Source: Limonium bicolor (lineage: Eukaryota > Streptophyta > Magnoliopsida > Caryophyllales > Plumbaginaceae). Taken from it: a stretch of DNA of 64,000 bases. The position numbers and the translations under genes were made by a program. Where the stretch lies: positions 122,141,503 through 122,205,502 of the forward strand of contig CM041783.1 of NCBI GenBank assembly GCA_023374045.1, in the 5' to 3' direction. Of the stretch, positions 21,564-33,736 are shown piece after piece. How positions within the stretch are numbered: the first letter of the stretch is position 1; every line of letters starts with the position of its first letter. The notes below the pieces were generated by a model. It searched no databases, was not told where the DNA came from, and saw only the letters and a program-made list of their open reading frames with translations.

Positions 21564-21600
21564 GAACTTCGAGGACGAAGTTCTTTTAAGGGGGGTAGAT
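21564..21600 (+). promoter_or_regulatory. LARD-A 3' polypurine tract with upstream hairpin
   Basis: Stem GAACTTCG/CGAAGTTC (21564-21571 and 21576-21583) directly followed by TTTTAAGGGGGGTAGAT, which abuts the 3' LTR. Confidence 0.9.
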
Positions 21601-24600
21601 TGAAATACCCCAACCTTGATATGTTTTAAACATTTAAACTATGGTATGTAAGGGCTAAAAAGTGCCTTAGAAACATCAGTGAACAATTTAAACCACAGTG
21701 AATGCAATAAAGCACTAAGATACAGTTTGAGCAAAAACATGCTCTAAGCTATGAGTGACTTGGTTAGGACCCAAAGAGCCTACCAAGACTTAATAACATT
21801 TAATTATGATTTTATAGGCTAATTAAGTCCTTAGGAAACCTTGGTAGACAATGAAACCAAACAAAACACAAATAAATACCTTAAAGTCAATAAGAGCAAA
21901 AATGTGCTCTAAGCTTGGGATAAATTTGTATAAGACCTAATGGTCATACTTATATCTTATAAATATGTTAATGAACATATTAAATCAATTACCAAAGAAA
22001 ACCAAGCTTGAAAACAAGTTAAAACACAAAATGTGCTTTAAGGAGTCTTAAAGCACGTTTTTGAAAAATTGTCTTGTAAATGAGTTTTGAATGGCTAAAT
22101 GACCATCATTACTCTTTAATTAACATGTGTACTATATAGTATCACATTTGGGTGGCCATATTAGTGGGAAATCAAAATTTTCACTTCTATGTGCCTTGTA
22201 TTTGTGAATAGTAATTTTTACAAGCTAGTTTGTAACATATAATGTTATAAGTAATTAAATGAGTCAATAAAGACTACATTACCCTTCTATTATAATGGGG
22301 GCCGGTTTTTGTAGTAAGGTGAGTCACCACCATGTAAAATCAATTAAAGAATAAGGAAAAGAAAGTAAAAGAAGAAAGTTACTTTAGTACATAAATATCT
22401 CCAAAAGCAAGTGTTATCTTCATTCTTTCATTTCTTCCTTCATTTCCCACGATGGTCTTCTTCTTCCCCCTCTCTCCATCGGTTTCCACAGCCCACACTC
22501 ATTCTTCATCTTCCTTCACTTGTAACTTGTGATTCCCTTGGCCAAATCAAATTCCAAGACCATATTGTCTTAGTTAGGTCAAGCTCTACACTTCCCTCTT
22601 TCAAATCTTCAAGAACTCAATTTTGGTGCCATGAAGATTCACCATTGAGGAGCTTGAGCTCATCTTTTCACATATTCTTGTTCTCCTTTGCTTCAAGGTA
22701 AGGAAACTCAAAGAAAATCCATGTTTCCTCCATGTTTTCATGTTGTCCGAAAATTCACCTCACCATGGTGTATTTATCTTGTTTGTTTTAGCTTCATTTG
22801 AATCTTCCAAGGGCTAGGAGGAGTCCTCTCTTGATACTTGTTCAAGTTCTCTTCCAATTCCAAGGTAAAACAATTACCTTAATGTGTTAAAACAATATAT
22901 GTAACTAGGGTTTACAATGAGAGAAGCATAATGCTTGAATACTCATTCTATTGTTTGTATAATGTTTAATAGTTGAAAAGGGATCAAATACCCCCCGGTT
23001 TACAAGGACCAAGAAAGAATTTGTGAGGAAAAGAGGTAAACAAACTATCTCAATGTAGTTTAAATGCCTTAGGAAAATGAGCTTGATTTGCTTGATAAAA
23101 TACCTAAGGAGCCAATGGCAATGAGCTAGTAAAATGCTCTCAAGGAGTTTTATTAAAGGAATATGTATTGTTGGGTGTATTTTGCAGGTCAAAGGCATTA
23201 TTATGTGGGAAATTCAGTGTTTAAGGTTTATGCAATTTAAGGGCCTAAGCCATGCATTTAAGGGCCTAAGTGCCAAGCATTTAAGTTATGCACTATATTG
23301 TGATGTAGTGCTTAATGTGTGAAGTTTGTGTATAAAATGTGTTTGATGGATTTTAGGTGTCCTTGAGTGAAATAAGGTAAAAACCTAAGTGTTGGATGTG
23401 AGTATATACAAGAGAAGCTATGGCCAAATTTGGAAATGTGTAAGAAGTTCTAAGTGTTTAAGTGAGTTTTGGTGAACTAGGGAGAGGCAAAGGTGAATGA
23501 ATGATTACTTGAGAAGAAAACATGTGTAAAGGTGATTTAGAGTGATGCAAGGATTTAGGTGTTATCTTGGAAGTTCTAGGAATTCAATGTGTGTTTTGAG
23601 GATGTATTTAAGTCTTGGAGAGTTTTTTTGTTTAAGGTTAGGTAATGTTGATATCCAAGGAGTAGTAATGTTTAGGTAAATGTGGAAAGGAGGTTTAGTT
23701 AGTAAGAAAAGAAGTTGAGAGAAGAATGTTAAGGTGTAGAGGAAACACCTTGGTGTAGGGGTCATTATTGGTGACTACCACTTATAAATCAAGGAGAAAA
23801 CATCACAAGTGCTAGGAACCTTGTAAGAAGTTGTGAATGATAAAATGGTTTTGGTGAGTGATTTAAAGAGTTTATCACATGGGTGAAGGTGTGTTTGAAG
23901 TGCCCAAATGAGGTTAGAGTATACTAGGATATATGGGGTGAAGTTTGGAGTTGAATGTGAAAAGGAAAACAAGGATTTGGGGCAGACCGGACTTGCGACC
24001 GGACTTGCAAGTTCGGTCGGGCCCAGTTTCCCTGCGAGAATTAGCTTCTGGAATGGACCGGACATAGGACCGGACTTGGCAAGTCCGTGGTGGTGGATTA
24101 AAATTAACAACAAAGGGAAGAAACGAAAATACGGAATGGACCGGACATTGGACCGGACTAACAAGTCCGGTCGGAGTAGAAAATTTGTGACGGAAATGTA
24201 TTCTGGAATCGACCGGACTTGGGTAAGTCCGTCGGCAAGTCCGGTCGGACCAAAAATGTTGTTAAAGGTTATGAAATGATATGTAATGATGGGGATTGAT
24301 AGGTAATGATGTTATAAGGTTGTTAAGGACATGTTAGGTGAGTTTTAAATGGCAATTAAGTGGGTGAAAAGTTGTATCAAAATGTAAAAGTAAAACAAGT
24401 TAAAATGTAAGTTATGTAACTAAGTTAACGGGAAAGTTAAGCATTAGACATTAAATAATCAAGCAAACCCCGATGTTAATAAAAACACGTGTGATGTTAA
24501 CAGTTGTTCGAGAATTGCTCGAGGAACATAAATGGACAGGATAGTGGACTCCGGTGACAGGTATGGTTTTCTTGCAACCTGGCGTCCTACCGGATTACAC

Positions 24601-26153
24601 CGGCTTGTATGCCAATGTGTTTTCTGTATGTTTGCCACGTTATAAGATAAAACATGTAATGAGTTTACAGTAATTCATATATGTGGCGTGTTCAACTCCG
24701 ATACCATTTAACCTCGGCAGTGTTAACCTTAGTTAACTGAGTCTAGGACCACTTGAGAGTTCGGTATTCGGAGCAAACGACCCGTACCATGGGACGTACT
24801 AACCACGGCTATGCGTGTGTTAACTGTGTGATATGTGTATGTGAATGTAGGGATCTCCCTTGTGTGTTTAACCCAGTTGTAATACTGTATGTGTTGTTAT
24901 GTGATAGGCTCCATAGTGGGGTTCTAACTAATATCTAAAGTGAGTATGTACTAACAGTAGTGAGGAATCCGGTTTGGCCGGTCGCGCGTTGTTTGGGAGG
25001 GGTATCCTTCCTAGCCTTACCCCTTCTCTTTGTTATGGTTGTTTCCCTCACGGGTTATGATCTCCCATTAGCTTACTCCAAAGCTTACCTATTCTGACTT
25101 ATGATCGGTTTAGTGGGAACCTGTGTTTGTGTGGTGTGTTAGGCCTCCAAACCCGAACCGCCTTAACTTAAGTTACTCGTCCAACTATTAGGACGGTAAT
25201 GAGTGTTGGTGTTATTGTATACGAGCGGCTTATCACGAGACTGGCAACATTCTAGGTCAACAGTCGTGTTTGTGATTTTTGGGTCGGTTCCTAAGCGAAC
25301 CATTCCCGTTGTGTTATGTGTTTTGTTGTGATGCAGTATTCATTGCGGTATTATGTTGTGTACGTAAGAAACGTACCAAGTGTTGTTAAGTGTTGTATGT
25401 AGTGTGTGTTATAGGTTGTATAATGTGGAGTGTGTTGTATAATTGGGTGTGTGGATCATGGATATGATTCCCAGTTTGTGATAAGAGGCGTTTAAGGATA
25501 ACCCGATTTAAGGGTATGTGTCGTCTATTAAGGAAGTAGCTCCGTTGAGGAGAAACACTCTAGGGATGATGAAAACCATGGGTGACTTGTTAAGTAGGAT
25601 GTATTACCCGATTGTTGAGCCTATTGAGAAAATGTTAAGTGTTGTGTGTTTATTGTCACATGCAAGATTTAAATATATCAACTGCATGCTAAGATGACAA
25701 TTAGTTGTGCGTGGCCCGGTAGCATGTGGGCTGCGGGATTACCATACCAGCAAAGGTGCTGAGCCCCTTGGGGCCACCCCTTTCTCTTCTTTCCTATTTC
25801 AGGTACGAAGTGCTGGAAGCCGTTCGAGAGTAGGACGGGTAGCATTGTACTGGGTAAACAATTAAGTGTATGTATACAGTAGGTGTAGTAAGACCGAATT
25901 GTTGTCGGCATCAGTTTACAAGTACTCGGTATAGTTGTTAAGGTGTATGTTGTTGTTATTTTTAATGGAAAGGGATACTGATGTATAGTTGCTCGGGAAT
26001 TTAGCCCATCAGACCGTACATTGTGTATGTATTAGCCTTGTTAGCCACGTGGGTGGCTAACGGCGTGTAACACCAACAAGTTAAGTAATGTGATGAGATG
26101 TTCTTCCGCTGCAGTTTGTGTAAGTATGTTAATGTTGGATGGGGGGTGTTACA
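21601..26153 (+). repeat. LARD-A 3' LTR
   Basis: 4553 bp, collinear with 12291-16822. Differences are mostly single-base indels and a few substitutions. The palindromic array is at 23985-24251 with one unit disrupted (about 24087-24130). Confidence 0.93.
23985..24251. repeat. ~70-bp palindromic tandem array, LARD-A 3' LTR
   Basis: Same four units as in the 5' LTR. The second unit has lost its closing GTCGG and reads into altered sequence near 24088. Confidence 0.88.
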
Positions 26154-26158
26154 ATAAC
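26154..26158. repeat. Target site duplication of LARD-A, right copy
   Basis: ATAAC, see 12286-12290. Confidence 0.95.
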
Positions 26159-29059
26159 ATAGTAGACCGTAGTCTAAAATTCATTTTCCAACCTTTATGT
26201 TTTCGGTATAGCCCTTGAATTTATTTAAATTCCCCTTTTGACCACATAACATTATGTGATGTTATACCCAAAATACTAATCTTTTGCTAGGAATATTTTT
26301 ATTTTCCTTTAACTTATAATCTATAGTTTTTATACAAAACTATTGTGTATTGCCTCATAGGCATATATAAACCTTATACTTTTCCTTAAACCATAATTTC
26401 CTTATTTACAAAGTTACCCTTTCTTTTACCATGGATATATAGCCCATTTAATATAACATTTCTAACTTATAAAAGAGCATAACCTATGGTTATTTTTGTA
26501 AATTCCGAACAGACCTCAATATACATTTTATATTGTCATTAGGCCCTATTTATAACATATAGTTTGATAATATCATTAAAACTATATATTATACAATATT
26601 CTCAATAAATACTCTTATATAATTCTAAAAAAAATCTCCAAATTCCACCAAAGTGGTTAAATATCCTTATTAACCCATATACTCTTGTAGTTACCATTCC
26701 ACCATCTATTTTTCTCCAAAGTGTCATAATGACATAATAAAATATATTTACTTATATAGTTCATTTTAATTCCAAAACTCACCAAATAAATTCCTAAAGA
26801 TTCCTAATAGCCATGGGTGTTTAAAATACCATTGAACACCCCTTTATTTTTGGTAATAACATATTTACCACATATGTTATAAAAATATTACCATAAAATG
26901 CATAACTTATTATAAAACCTAAATAAGTTATCTAACTTATTTATTTTGGTCAAAACCTAGCATATGGTCAAGATTGACCTCCTTAATATTTCTTTGGCCA
27001 CACAATTCCTTATAATTACGGTTTAGTACCCAAACTTTTTAAAATTCACCATTTAAAAAACCCCAAAACTTTATAAAATCTATAAACTTTATTTTAACTC
27101 CTTTTTAACTCTAATTTTCGGCCTTATATTATAAAGCCCCCAGATTTAATTTAATTACACCTAATACCCCATTTATTTTCGGTAATGCATTTTATACTAC
27201 TTAAACTTATTTAAAAGCTTGTAAATGCATAAATAAAATGGCCTAAAATACATGGCCTTATTACAAACATTTGCTCACAAAATAAATTACACATAAATGT
27301 CCCAAAATACACATAAACTTTCGGCCTCACCATATAATTTTTATTTAATTACCAAACTTCCACATAATGTCTTAAATTTGACAATTATGTTAATTAAATC
27401 TCTTAAATGACTAGCTTAATTTATCTTAGTCATTTTTTCCATTTTTAGGTCAATATGACCCATATTTAAAGTTCACTCTCGGCCACATATATATATATGC
27501 TTAGAAATTGTAAAAATCATAGGTTTAAGGTGTTTATACCTTGATATCCTTGTATGAGCTCGGTCACTTGTAGGAAAATTCACCACTTGATTTAGACATG
27601 TTTAATACACAAAAACAAGATATGGTTACACTCCAAGCTTGAGCTTAACCATAAGGAATAATTAATGTAAGATTTAAGGCAAAAATCACCTTAAAAATGC
27701 AAGGGAAGTTCTAAGTGGTTTCGACCTGAACCAAAACACCACAAGGTGTTAGATCCACCATATTGACATAGGAAATAGTTAGATCTCGAAATGCTACCTT
27801 GTTATTAGGTTTTACCTTGGAAAAATGCCTTAAAAGAGGGTATTCCTTTGGATCTCGGCCACCCTTGCTCCAAATGGCTAACCAACAGATCCCACATGAA
27901 AAGGAGAAGAAGATGAGGCTATGACCAATGTTTCACAGCCAAACTCGAAGGGAATCAAAAGTTATGAGCTTAAAGCACATTTTTACCTAAAATGTAGATT
28001 TGAACAACTTGGTCCCTCTACTGGTCTCAACCGAGTTTAGCTCTTGTTTCTACCTTAGAACACTGAGAATAAGCCATAGGAATTGATGAGCCACGAAATC
28101 TAGGTGTTGGTGGTGAGAAGATGAAGAAAAAGAGCTAAAAATGACATTAAAACACTTACATTAGGAGCTTAGGAGCTAGGCTTGCCTTCCATGCTCAAGA
28201 ACACACTTGAGAGCTTCTAAGGAAGGGGAGAACTCGGCTGGGAAGGAGAGGATCGGACAAGGAAGGAGGAGAAGGTGGGAAAGCTTGATTAATTTGAAAA
28301 AAAGTAAAGTTACTATTGCAAATGGAACATTAGGTAGTGATTTGTCTCCAAAATCATTGTATGCTGTCCCTCACTATTGCAGCCTGCCTCCATGGTCCAA
28401 ATGAGTCAATTAATTGACCATTGACCATGCTTGGTCAATGTTGACTCATGCGGGCCCCACTTCGGGGTTTTATTAATATTTTAATATTAAATTGTAAAAA
28501 TTCGTAAATTTCTGGAATTAATTCCTAATATCATATAATATGATATTTTATTATATTTAAAGGTATTTATAACCTTTTAGCTCATTTAAAACCAATTTAG
28601 AAGGCGATTACACAAAAACGTGCTTTAAGGAGTTTTAGCGCACATTTTGTGTTGCCTGGTGTTTCTGAGCTCTGTTTTCTTTGAAAACAGTCTTGTTGTG
28701 TCCTTACATGATATTTGATCATGTAATTCAATTTTATATCATTTAGAGGTCATTTGATTTTAAGGTTTTCCTAGAGCACCTTTTGCCCTTTTTGACCTTG
28801 AAGCATGTAAATGCTTTTTCTTTGTGTTGGAGTGTTGTCCAACGGTTATAATATGTTTAATATTATGTCAATATACTTAGGACAAATTTTTAGGTCCTAA
28901 GAAGTTCATTTGGGTATTTATTTACCCTTAACAGTCAAAGGTGCAACATCTTGTTTTGTGTTGACCACTGTTGTTCTCAGTTGACTTTTAAGGCATGTTT
29001 AGGCCTTAATTAATGTGATTAAATATTTAATTCATGTTTTATTAATTTGGGGTATTTCA
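26159..29059 (-). repeat. G 3' LTR, part 2 (LTR start side)
   Basis: Continues the split LTR and ends GGGGTATTTCA, i.e. TGAAATACCCC in element sense. Collinear with 54830-57752. AT-rich; a (TA)n tract near 27484-27502; a degenerate copy of the GTGCTTTAAG hairpin near 28619-28645. Short open stretches match nothing known. Confidence 0.9.
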
Positions 29060-29093
29060 TCTACCCCCCTTAAAAAGACTTCGTCCCGAAGTC
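29060..29093 (-). promoter_or_regulatory. G 3' polypurine tract with hairpin
   Basis: TTTTTAAGGGGGGTAGA on the minus strand directly abuts the LTR at 29059. Upstream stem GACTTCG/CGAAGTC (29077-29083 and 29087-29093). Confidence 0.88.
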
Positions 29094-29698
29094 TCTTAAT
29101 CAATTTGGTAAGTATATATAAATGTATAACTACCCATTGTTCCCATAATGTATATCTATGTGATATATCATTTACATACATCGTGTTGCACTTATACAGC
29201 ACATAGCCATCACGTTGTGGCGTTAGTTCAATCATATATGGATATAGGTGATCCATCAGCACCACCATTCCTATCAGTTCTACAAGTCCTGACAACCTTC
29301 TGAGGTGTCCATAACATTCCATTGTTCCACATTCCATATCTAATGATTCATTCCGTATCTAGGCGATACCATATGTAATCATTCTATAAAGCAATATGAA
29401 TACATATCACAAATAGCATAAGAAAAGTGTTACACACATGGTGTAGACAAACATTCATACAGGTATCTCGTAAGATACGTACATACAAGTGTATATTCAC
29501 ACAAAACAAACCAAACAACGCACGCCCCGCGTACCAACCATAACCAACAAAACCAATTCACTGTATGCCATGCATACTAATAATCACATACCAACCAAAA
29601 CAAACCTCGTATGCCCCGCACACCACCATTCTCTTTTTTTTGTATGCAATGCATATCAAACAGCCAAAATTAGTGCACACATGTGCACAGCCAAGAGG

Positions 29699-29733
29699 CT
29701 CTACCCCCCTTAAAAAGGTTACGCCCCCGTACC
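29699..29733 (-). promoter_or_regulatory. Internal polypurine tract behind a weak hairpin (G)
   Basis: CTCTACCCCCCTTAAAAA (minus: TTTTTAAGGGGGGTAGAG) followed on the plus strand by GGTTACG...CGTACC, a stem with one bulged base. About 640 bp from the 3' tract. Confidence 0.55.
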
Positions 29734-30738
29734 CCACAAGTATACAACAGCCGCTCAACAAGGAGCGCTGGATACTTGGCTCTCAAAGAGTTTACCAACT
29801 CGTGGATTATCCTCATATCAGAGAGACGGGTATGACTCTAGCCCTTCTGGGCTCCACAATTCGTAAGGGATGTGGCACTAAACAATTTGTGCTCTTCCCA
29901 AATCATTCTAATGGGCCCACTCGCTCCGTATGAGGTGCAGACCCATGAACACAGGCTCAATTTGCCTTTCCTTTTTTTTTCCATTGCTGTGAATTCACTT
30001 GTTTGGATCACTAGCATACTGTGTGTCCTTTCTCACTGATATTCAGTTGAGGTATCTATGACATTGGCTACTGTTAGTACTTAGTGCTCTTTGCACTTGT
30101 CTTGTAATACTAAGACGTACCAGCCTATATGTCCACAAAGATGATGTTTGTCATCCATGTCTCCTGGTGGTTTTGTTCCGAGTAACACACTGTTATAGTT
30201 CTTTTTTTTCTTCTTTTTTTTTTACACACTCGTGTTGATATCCACTTTATCTTTCTGCGTTCCCACTAGATCAGTAATGGCACGAGTGCAATACCAAAAC
30301 ACTCAGTCATATAGTGCAGAGACGTAAACGCTCAACAGCTAATATCTCATGAGTCAAACAGATAAGATGTGCGAATTATCCTATGAGTGGTACATTCCAA
30401 ATCCATTGTTCTTTGCTTAAGGTATCTACTATCATATAGCTTTATCTTTTCTCCTTGCGTAGTCACGCGTTTATGTCCATATCGCCTGGTAGATTTCCTC
30501 TGGATTGCAAGCATTTGCTTGATCCTTATGAGGGTTCTACATATTTTCGTCCATAATGGGTTTTCCTGTATATTTTTTTTTTGGGGTTCTTGTCCTTGAA
30601 TTGTTTCCCTGTCTTTACTGTATACTGTCCACTGTTCTCTGTCGAAGATTCTCACCCTTTTTTCCTCTAGTCCGTGGTTTTAACTGCGGCTCTTCTCGTC
30701 CATCTTCGAGGTAATCCGTCTTAACTGTCCGTAGAATG

Positions 30739-30878
30739 GAGTTGACTACTTCTCGTGTTCCTAACACTACTTGTCTACTTGCATGGGTACCGTACTGATA
30801 CATTACTACTTACCCGACTAACTTATAAATAAGTCTGTCAGGCCCACATGCTCCTAACGGAGTGCGGTCGTCCCATGA
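30739..30878 (-). other. Conserved non-coding core block (G copy)
   Basis: Minus-strand counterpart of 18085-18230, including GGGACGACCGCACTCCG and GTTAGTCGGGTAAGTAG. Confidence 0.7.
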
Positions 30879-31959
30879 CTCGTTTAGTAAACTGGTAATG
30901 TTGTCACACGGTTATAATGAAGTATTCTATTGTCAACCTCCCTTTTGATGGATATCCTTTTTTTTTGTTCTTCTCTTTTTTTTTTCTCTTCTTCTTCTTT
31001 CTTCATTTTTTTTTTCTTTTGCTTGTTCTTTTTTTTGGTAATAGTTCATGTTATCAGTTATCATGTAATAAGTGATGTGGCCTTTGTGGCAACCGTGGTA
31101 ACTTGTATCATAGACTAGTATTATTCAACTCGGTGTAAGTAAAATCCGTGCTATATTAGTAAACTTGTTTCTCCTTTCTTTTTGATCTCATTGAGTACAA
31201 CACATTTTTCCTTTTTCTCCCTGTTGTTTTTTGATCATTTCTCATTCATAGTTCATATTCGTCCCCTCATCCATGTAATTGGATGTATTGCAGATTGCAT
31301 GATGGTTTGAGCAACTTGGCTCTTCACTTCCCAACCATCCTCCCTGACGGTGGTGCATCTACAAAGAGGATGCTTGTCCATAAGGACTAAACATGTATCA
31401 CTAGTAGTGATTAGCACCAAATGCAAGTATACTCTGATGGTATGTAACACCCCCTCAATCCAATTGTGGTCTCGCAACAACTAACAATATATATTACAAA
31501 TGTCACAGCGGAATTCCTTACAATCCAGGACCTTGCCAAGGTCCTGACTACAGAATATACCGAACATTAGTCTAACAACCTTACCATTTACATAACCTTC
31601 TTACAATCCTCTCACAACCTATACATCTTACTACACTCAAATTGCCATACGAGTGTACATGCACAACTCGTAGGCCACACTGATCCTTAACAGCTGTATC
31701 CTCTTCTTACTCTTGCGACAGCCGCCTCCTGATGTTCACCTGTGTAGTAAAAAGAAGCCCCCGAGGGGGTCAGCACGAATGCTGGTACGATCCTCTCATG
31801 GCCCCCAAGCAACGTGGCTACGACGACTAATTGTCGATAGCATGGAGGTTGATTAGATGCACAACATAATAGAAAGTGCAGTAAACAACAACTCAGTATG
31901 AACAATCAAAGTTCACACACAATGAACGACTTAAATGCGTTCCCTTAATTAGAGAGTTA

Positions 31960-32500
31960 GATGTTTAACTCCTTAAGTAACGTTCTCTCTTAGTTTTAGT
32001 CCATCCTTATCTTACCTCAATCTGATCTATTTATCTTAGAAACAACCATCCTTTAATAGGAGTGGAGTACATTATCTTACCTTAATATTACAAACCATCC
32101 TTAAAAAGGAATGAGTTGCAACTGATGTAGTATATCTTAATCTTAATTACATCATCCCTTAAACTGATCTTAAAATATCAAATCATCCTTTAAACATGAT
32201 GTAACTTATCTTAACCTTAACTCTCTAATCTTAACTTTATCAATATTCTCTAAACAGGAACTCGATCGATCTGTAACTTAACTTAACTCTTCATAATCTC
32301 TCGTCCTACCACCTTTCCTCCTGGAAGGGATTGGCCGTATCTAAATCGAACCTGGGATTTAGGTGATCCCAACGCACCATCTTATCTCAGTTAGAATACA
32401 AACCATTCTTGAAGTAGAAATGGTTGTAACTTATCTCAATCTTATCTCAGTTCTTATCTCAATTAAGTCACCGTTCTTTAATTAGAATGGTTGTACCTTA
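31960..32500. repeat. Degenerate palindromic repeats in Z
   Basis: Recurrent ACCATCCTTTAA...GGATGGT-type units interspersed with CTTAATCTTAACT tracts. Counterpart in W at 61290-61520. Confidence 0.65.
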
Positions 32501-33404
32501 ATCATTGTTTATCTGTCGGCACGAACCCTAAACCAATGAGTTATCAGCTCCTTGGTTTACATAAACAATATTTGTTAGAATAGGTGGGCATTTAGGTAGA
32601 TCCCACTACACCATCTCAGTATGCCTCCCTCCTAAAACAAGAAGTCCGAGGAGGTCGAGTCATTTGACGACTCTAGGCGACGAGTCCGAGGACAAGTCTT
32701 CTTTGGGAAGACGGTATTTGATAAGGATACCGACTTCCCCCAATACACATGTGCCGGTACCATTCCGGATTTCCTCACTCAAGTCAGTTAGTAATAGCTC
32801 AAGACCATGTTTGTTGGTTAACCTCTTTCGGTTCATATCGTCCCTCATTAGGGGGCGTTCCTTATTCTCACTCAATTTCTTACTAAACATGGTTAGTAAG
32901 TTCTCACGGTATGTTGTGTTAGTTTTCAAACATCACACAACAAACAATATATATATATAATAGTTCCGGTTGCATGCTTTATCTTGTTGAGTGAGCACAC
33001 AAAACAAATAGCACACAAGCCGAGGGACACATCGTTAGCAAGCAGGTCACAAGAAGAAACAATTGTACCGTTCACCGTCGATCGTTGTTTGTTTAACCTT
33101 CTTCGGGTCCCAATTCACAAACCAAAAACATTCATTCAGTTTTAGGTTGTTAATCGCTTAATAATATGACTTACTTAGCTTGTTTAACTTACTTAATTCC
33201 TTAATGATTCCACCTAACACCTCTTAGGTCTTACACTTAATCTTACAAACTTAACTTAAACATTAAAAACTTATACTTAATCTTAACTTAATTCCTTACG
33301 TTCTTAGGGTCCTAATCATTATCACCCCTACCAAGGGTATACCTCATTACCCATTACCATTCTTAGAATTTAAAATTTCTCTTCTTTTTTTTTTTTTTAT
33401 TTTG

Positions 33405-33736
33405 GGTCCGACCGAACTTCCGACCGACCTTACCTAAGGTCGGTCCATTCCAGAACACTTCACCGTTTGAAAATTCTACCCGACCGACCTTGCAAGTCCG
33501 GTCCCCAAGGTCGGTCCATTCCCGAGAGTTTCCCCGAGGGAAATTTGAGCTCGACCGAACTTGACAAGTCCGGTCCTATGTTCGGTCGATTCCAGAGACT
33601 TAATCCCTTCACAAATCCAGGTCCGACCGAACTTGTAAGTCCGGTCCCCAAGTTCGGTCGATTCCAGAAACATTTTCCGGTAGTGTAAACTGAGCCCGAC
33701 CGACCTTGCAAGTCCGGTCCCTAAGGTCCGGTCGGC
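33405..33736. repeat. ~72-bp palindromic tandem array in Z
   Basis: Five units starting near 33409, 33481, 33552, 33623 and 33698, each of the form CGACCGAACTT...AAGTTCGGTCG with a CATTCCAGA-type spacer. Same architecture as LARD-A, different motif. Confidence 0.88.

Larger units (their letters stand above)
16823..21600 (+). other. LARD-A interior, non-coding
   Basis: No gag/pol domain in any frame; the longest open stretches (about 60-106 codons) match nothing I recognise. It holds the PBS stem (16828-16855), hairpin (17649-17668), core block (18085-18230), internal polypurine tract (20253-20288), a block shared with P and LARD-B (20680-20930), GGACC-GTCC repeats (21246-21490) and the 3' polypurine tract. 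Confidence 0.85.
12291..26153 (+). mobile_element. LARD-A: complete non-coding giant-LTR retrotransposon
   Basis: 13.86 kb, flanked by perfect ATAAC duplications. LTRs of 4532 and 4553 bp enclose a 4778-bp interior with a tRNA-iMet PBS and a 3' polypurine tract but no recognisable gag, protease, RT, RNase H or integrase. This fits the definition of a large retrotransposon derivative (LARD), a class that needs enzymes from an autonomous partner. The two LTRs are near-identical over long stretches, so insertion was fairly recent. It lies in the left LTR of G, in the opposite orientation. Confidence 0.93.
29060..31442 (-). other. G interior, 3' part, non-coding
   Basis: No protein domain. It contains the 3' polypurine tract, the internal polypurine tract (29699-29733), T-rich runs (about 30210-30230 and 30955-31035) and the core block (30739-30878). 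It ends at the solo LTR Z. Confidence 0.75.

Noticed and set aside
12291..26153. Near-palindromic ends might indicate a DNA transposon with terminal inverted repeats
   Set aside because: Long direct repeats, a PBS, a polypurine tract and a 5-bp duplication define an LTR retrotransposon.
30955..31035. T-rich tract read as a membrane protein (poly-F)
   Set aside because: Low-complexity T/C repeats translated; no conserved frame.
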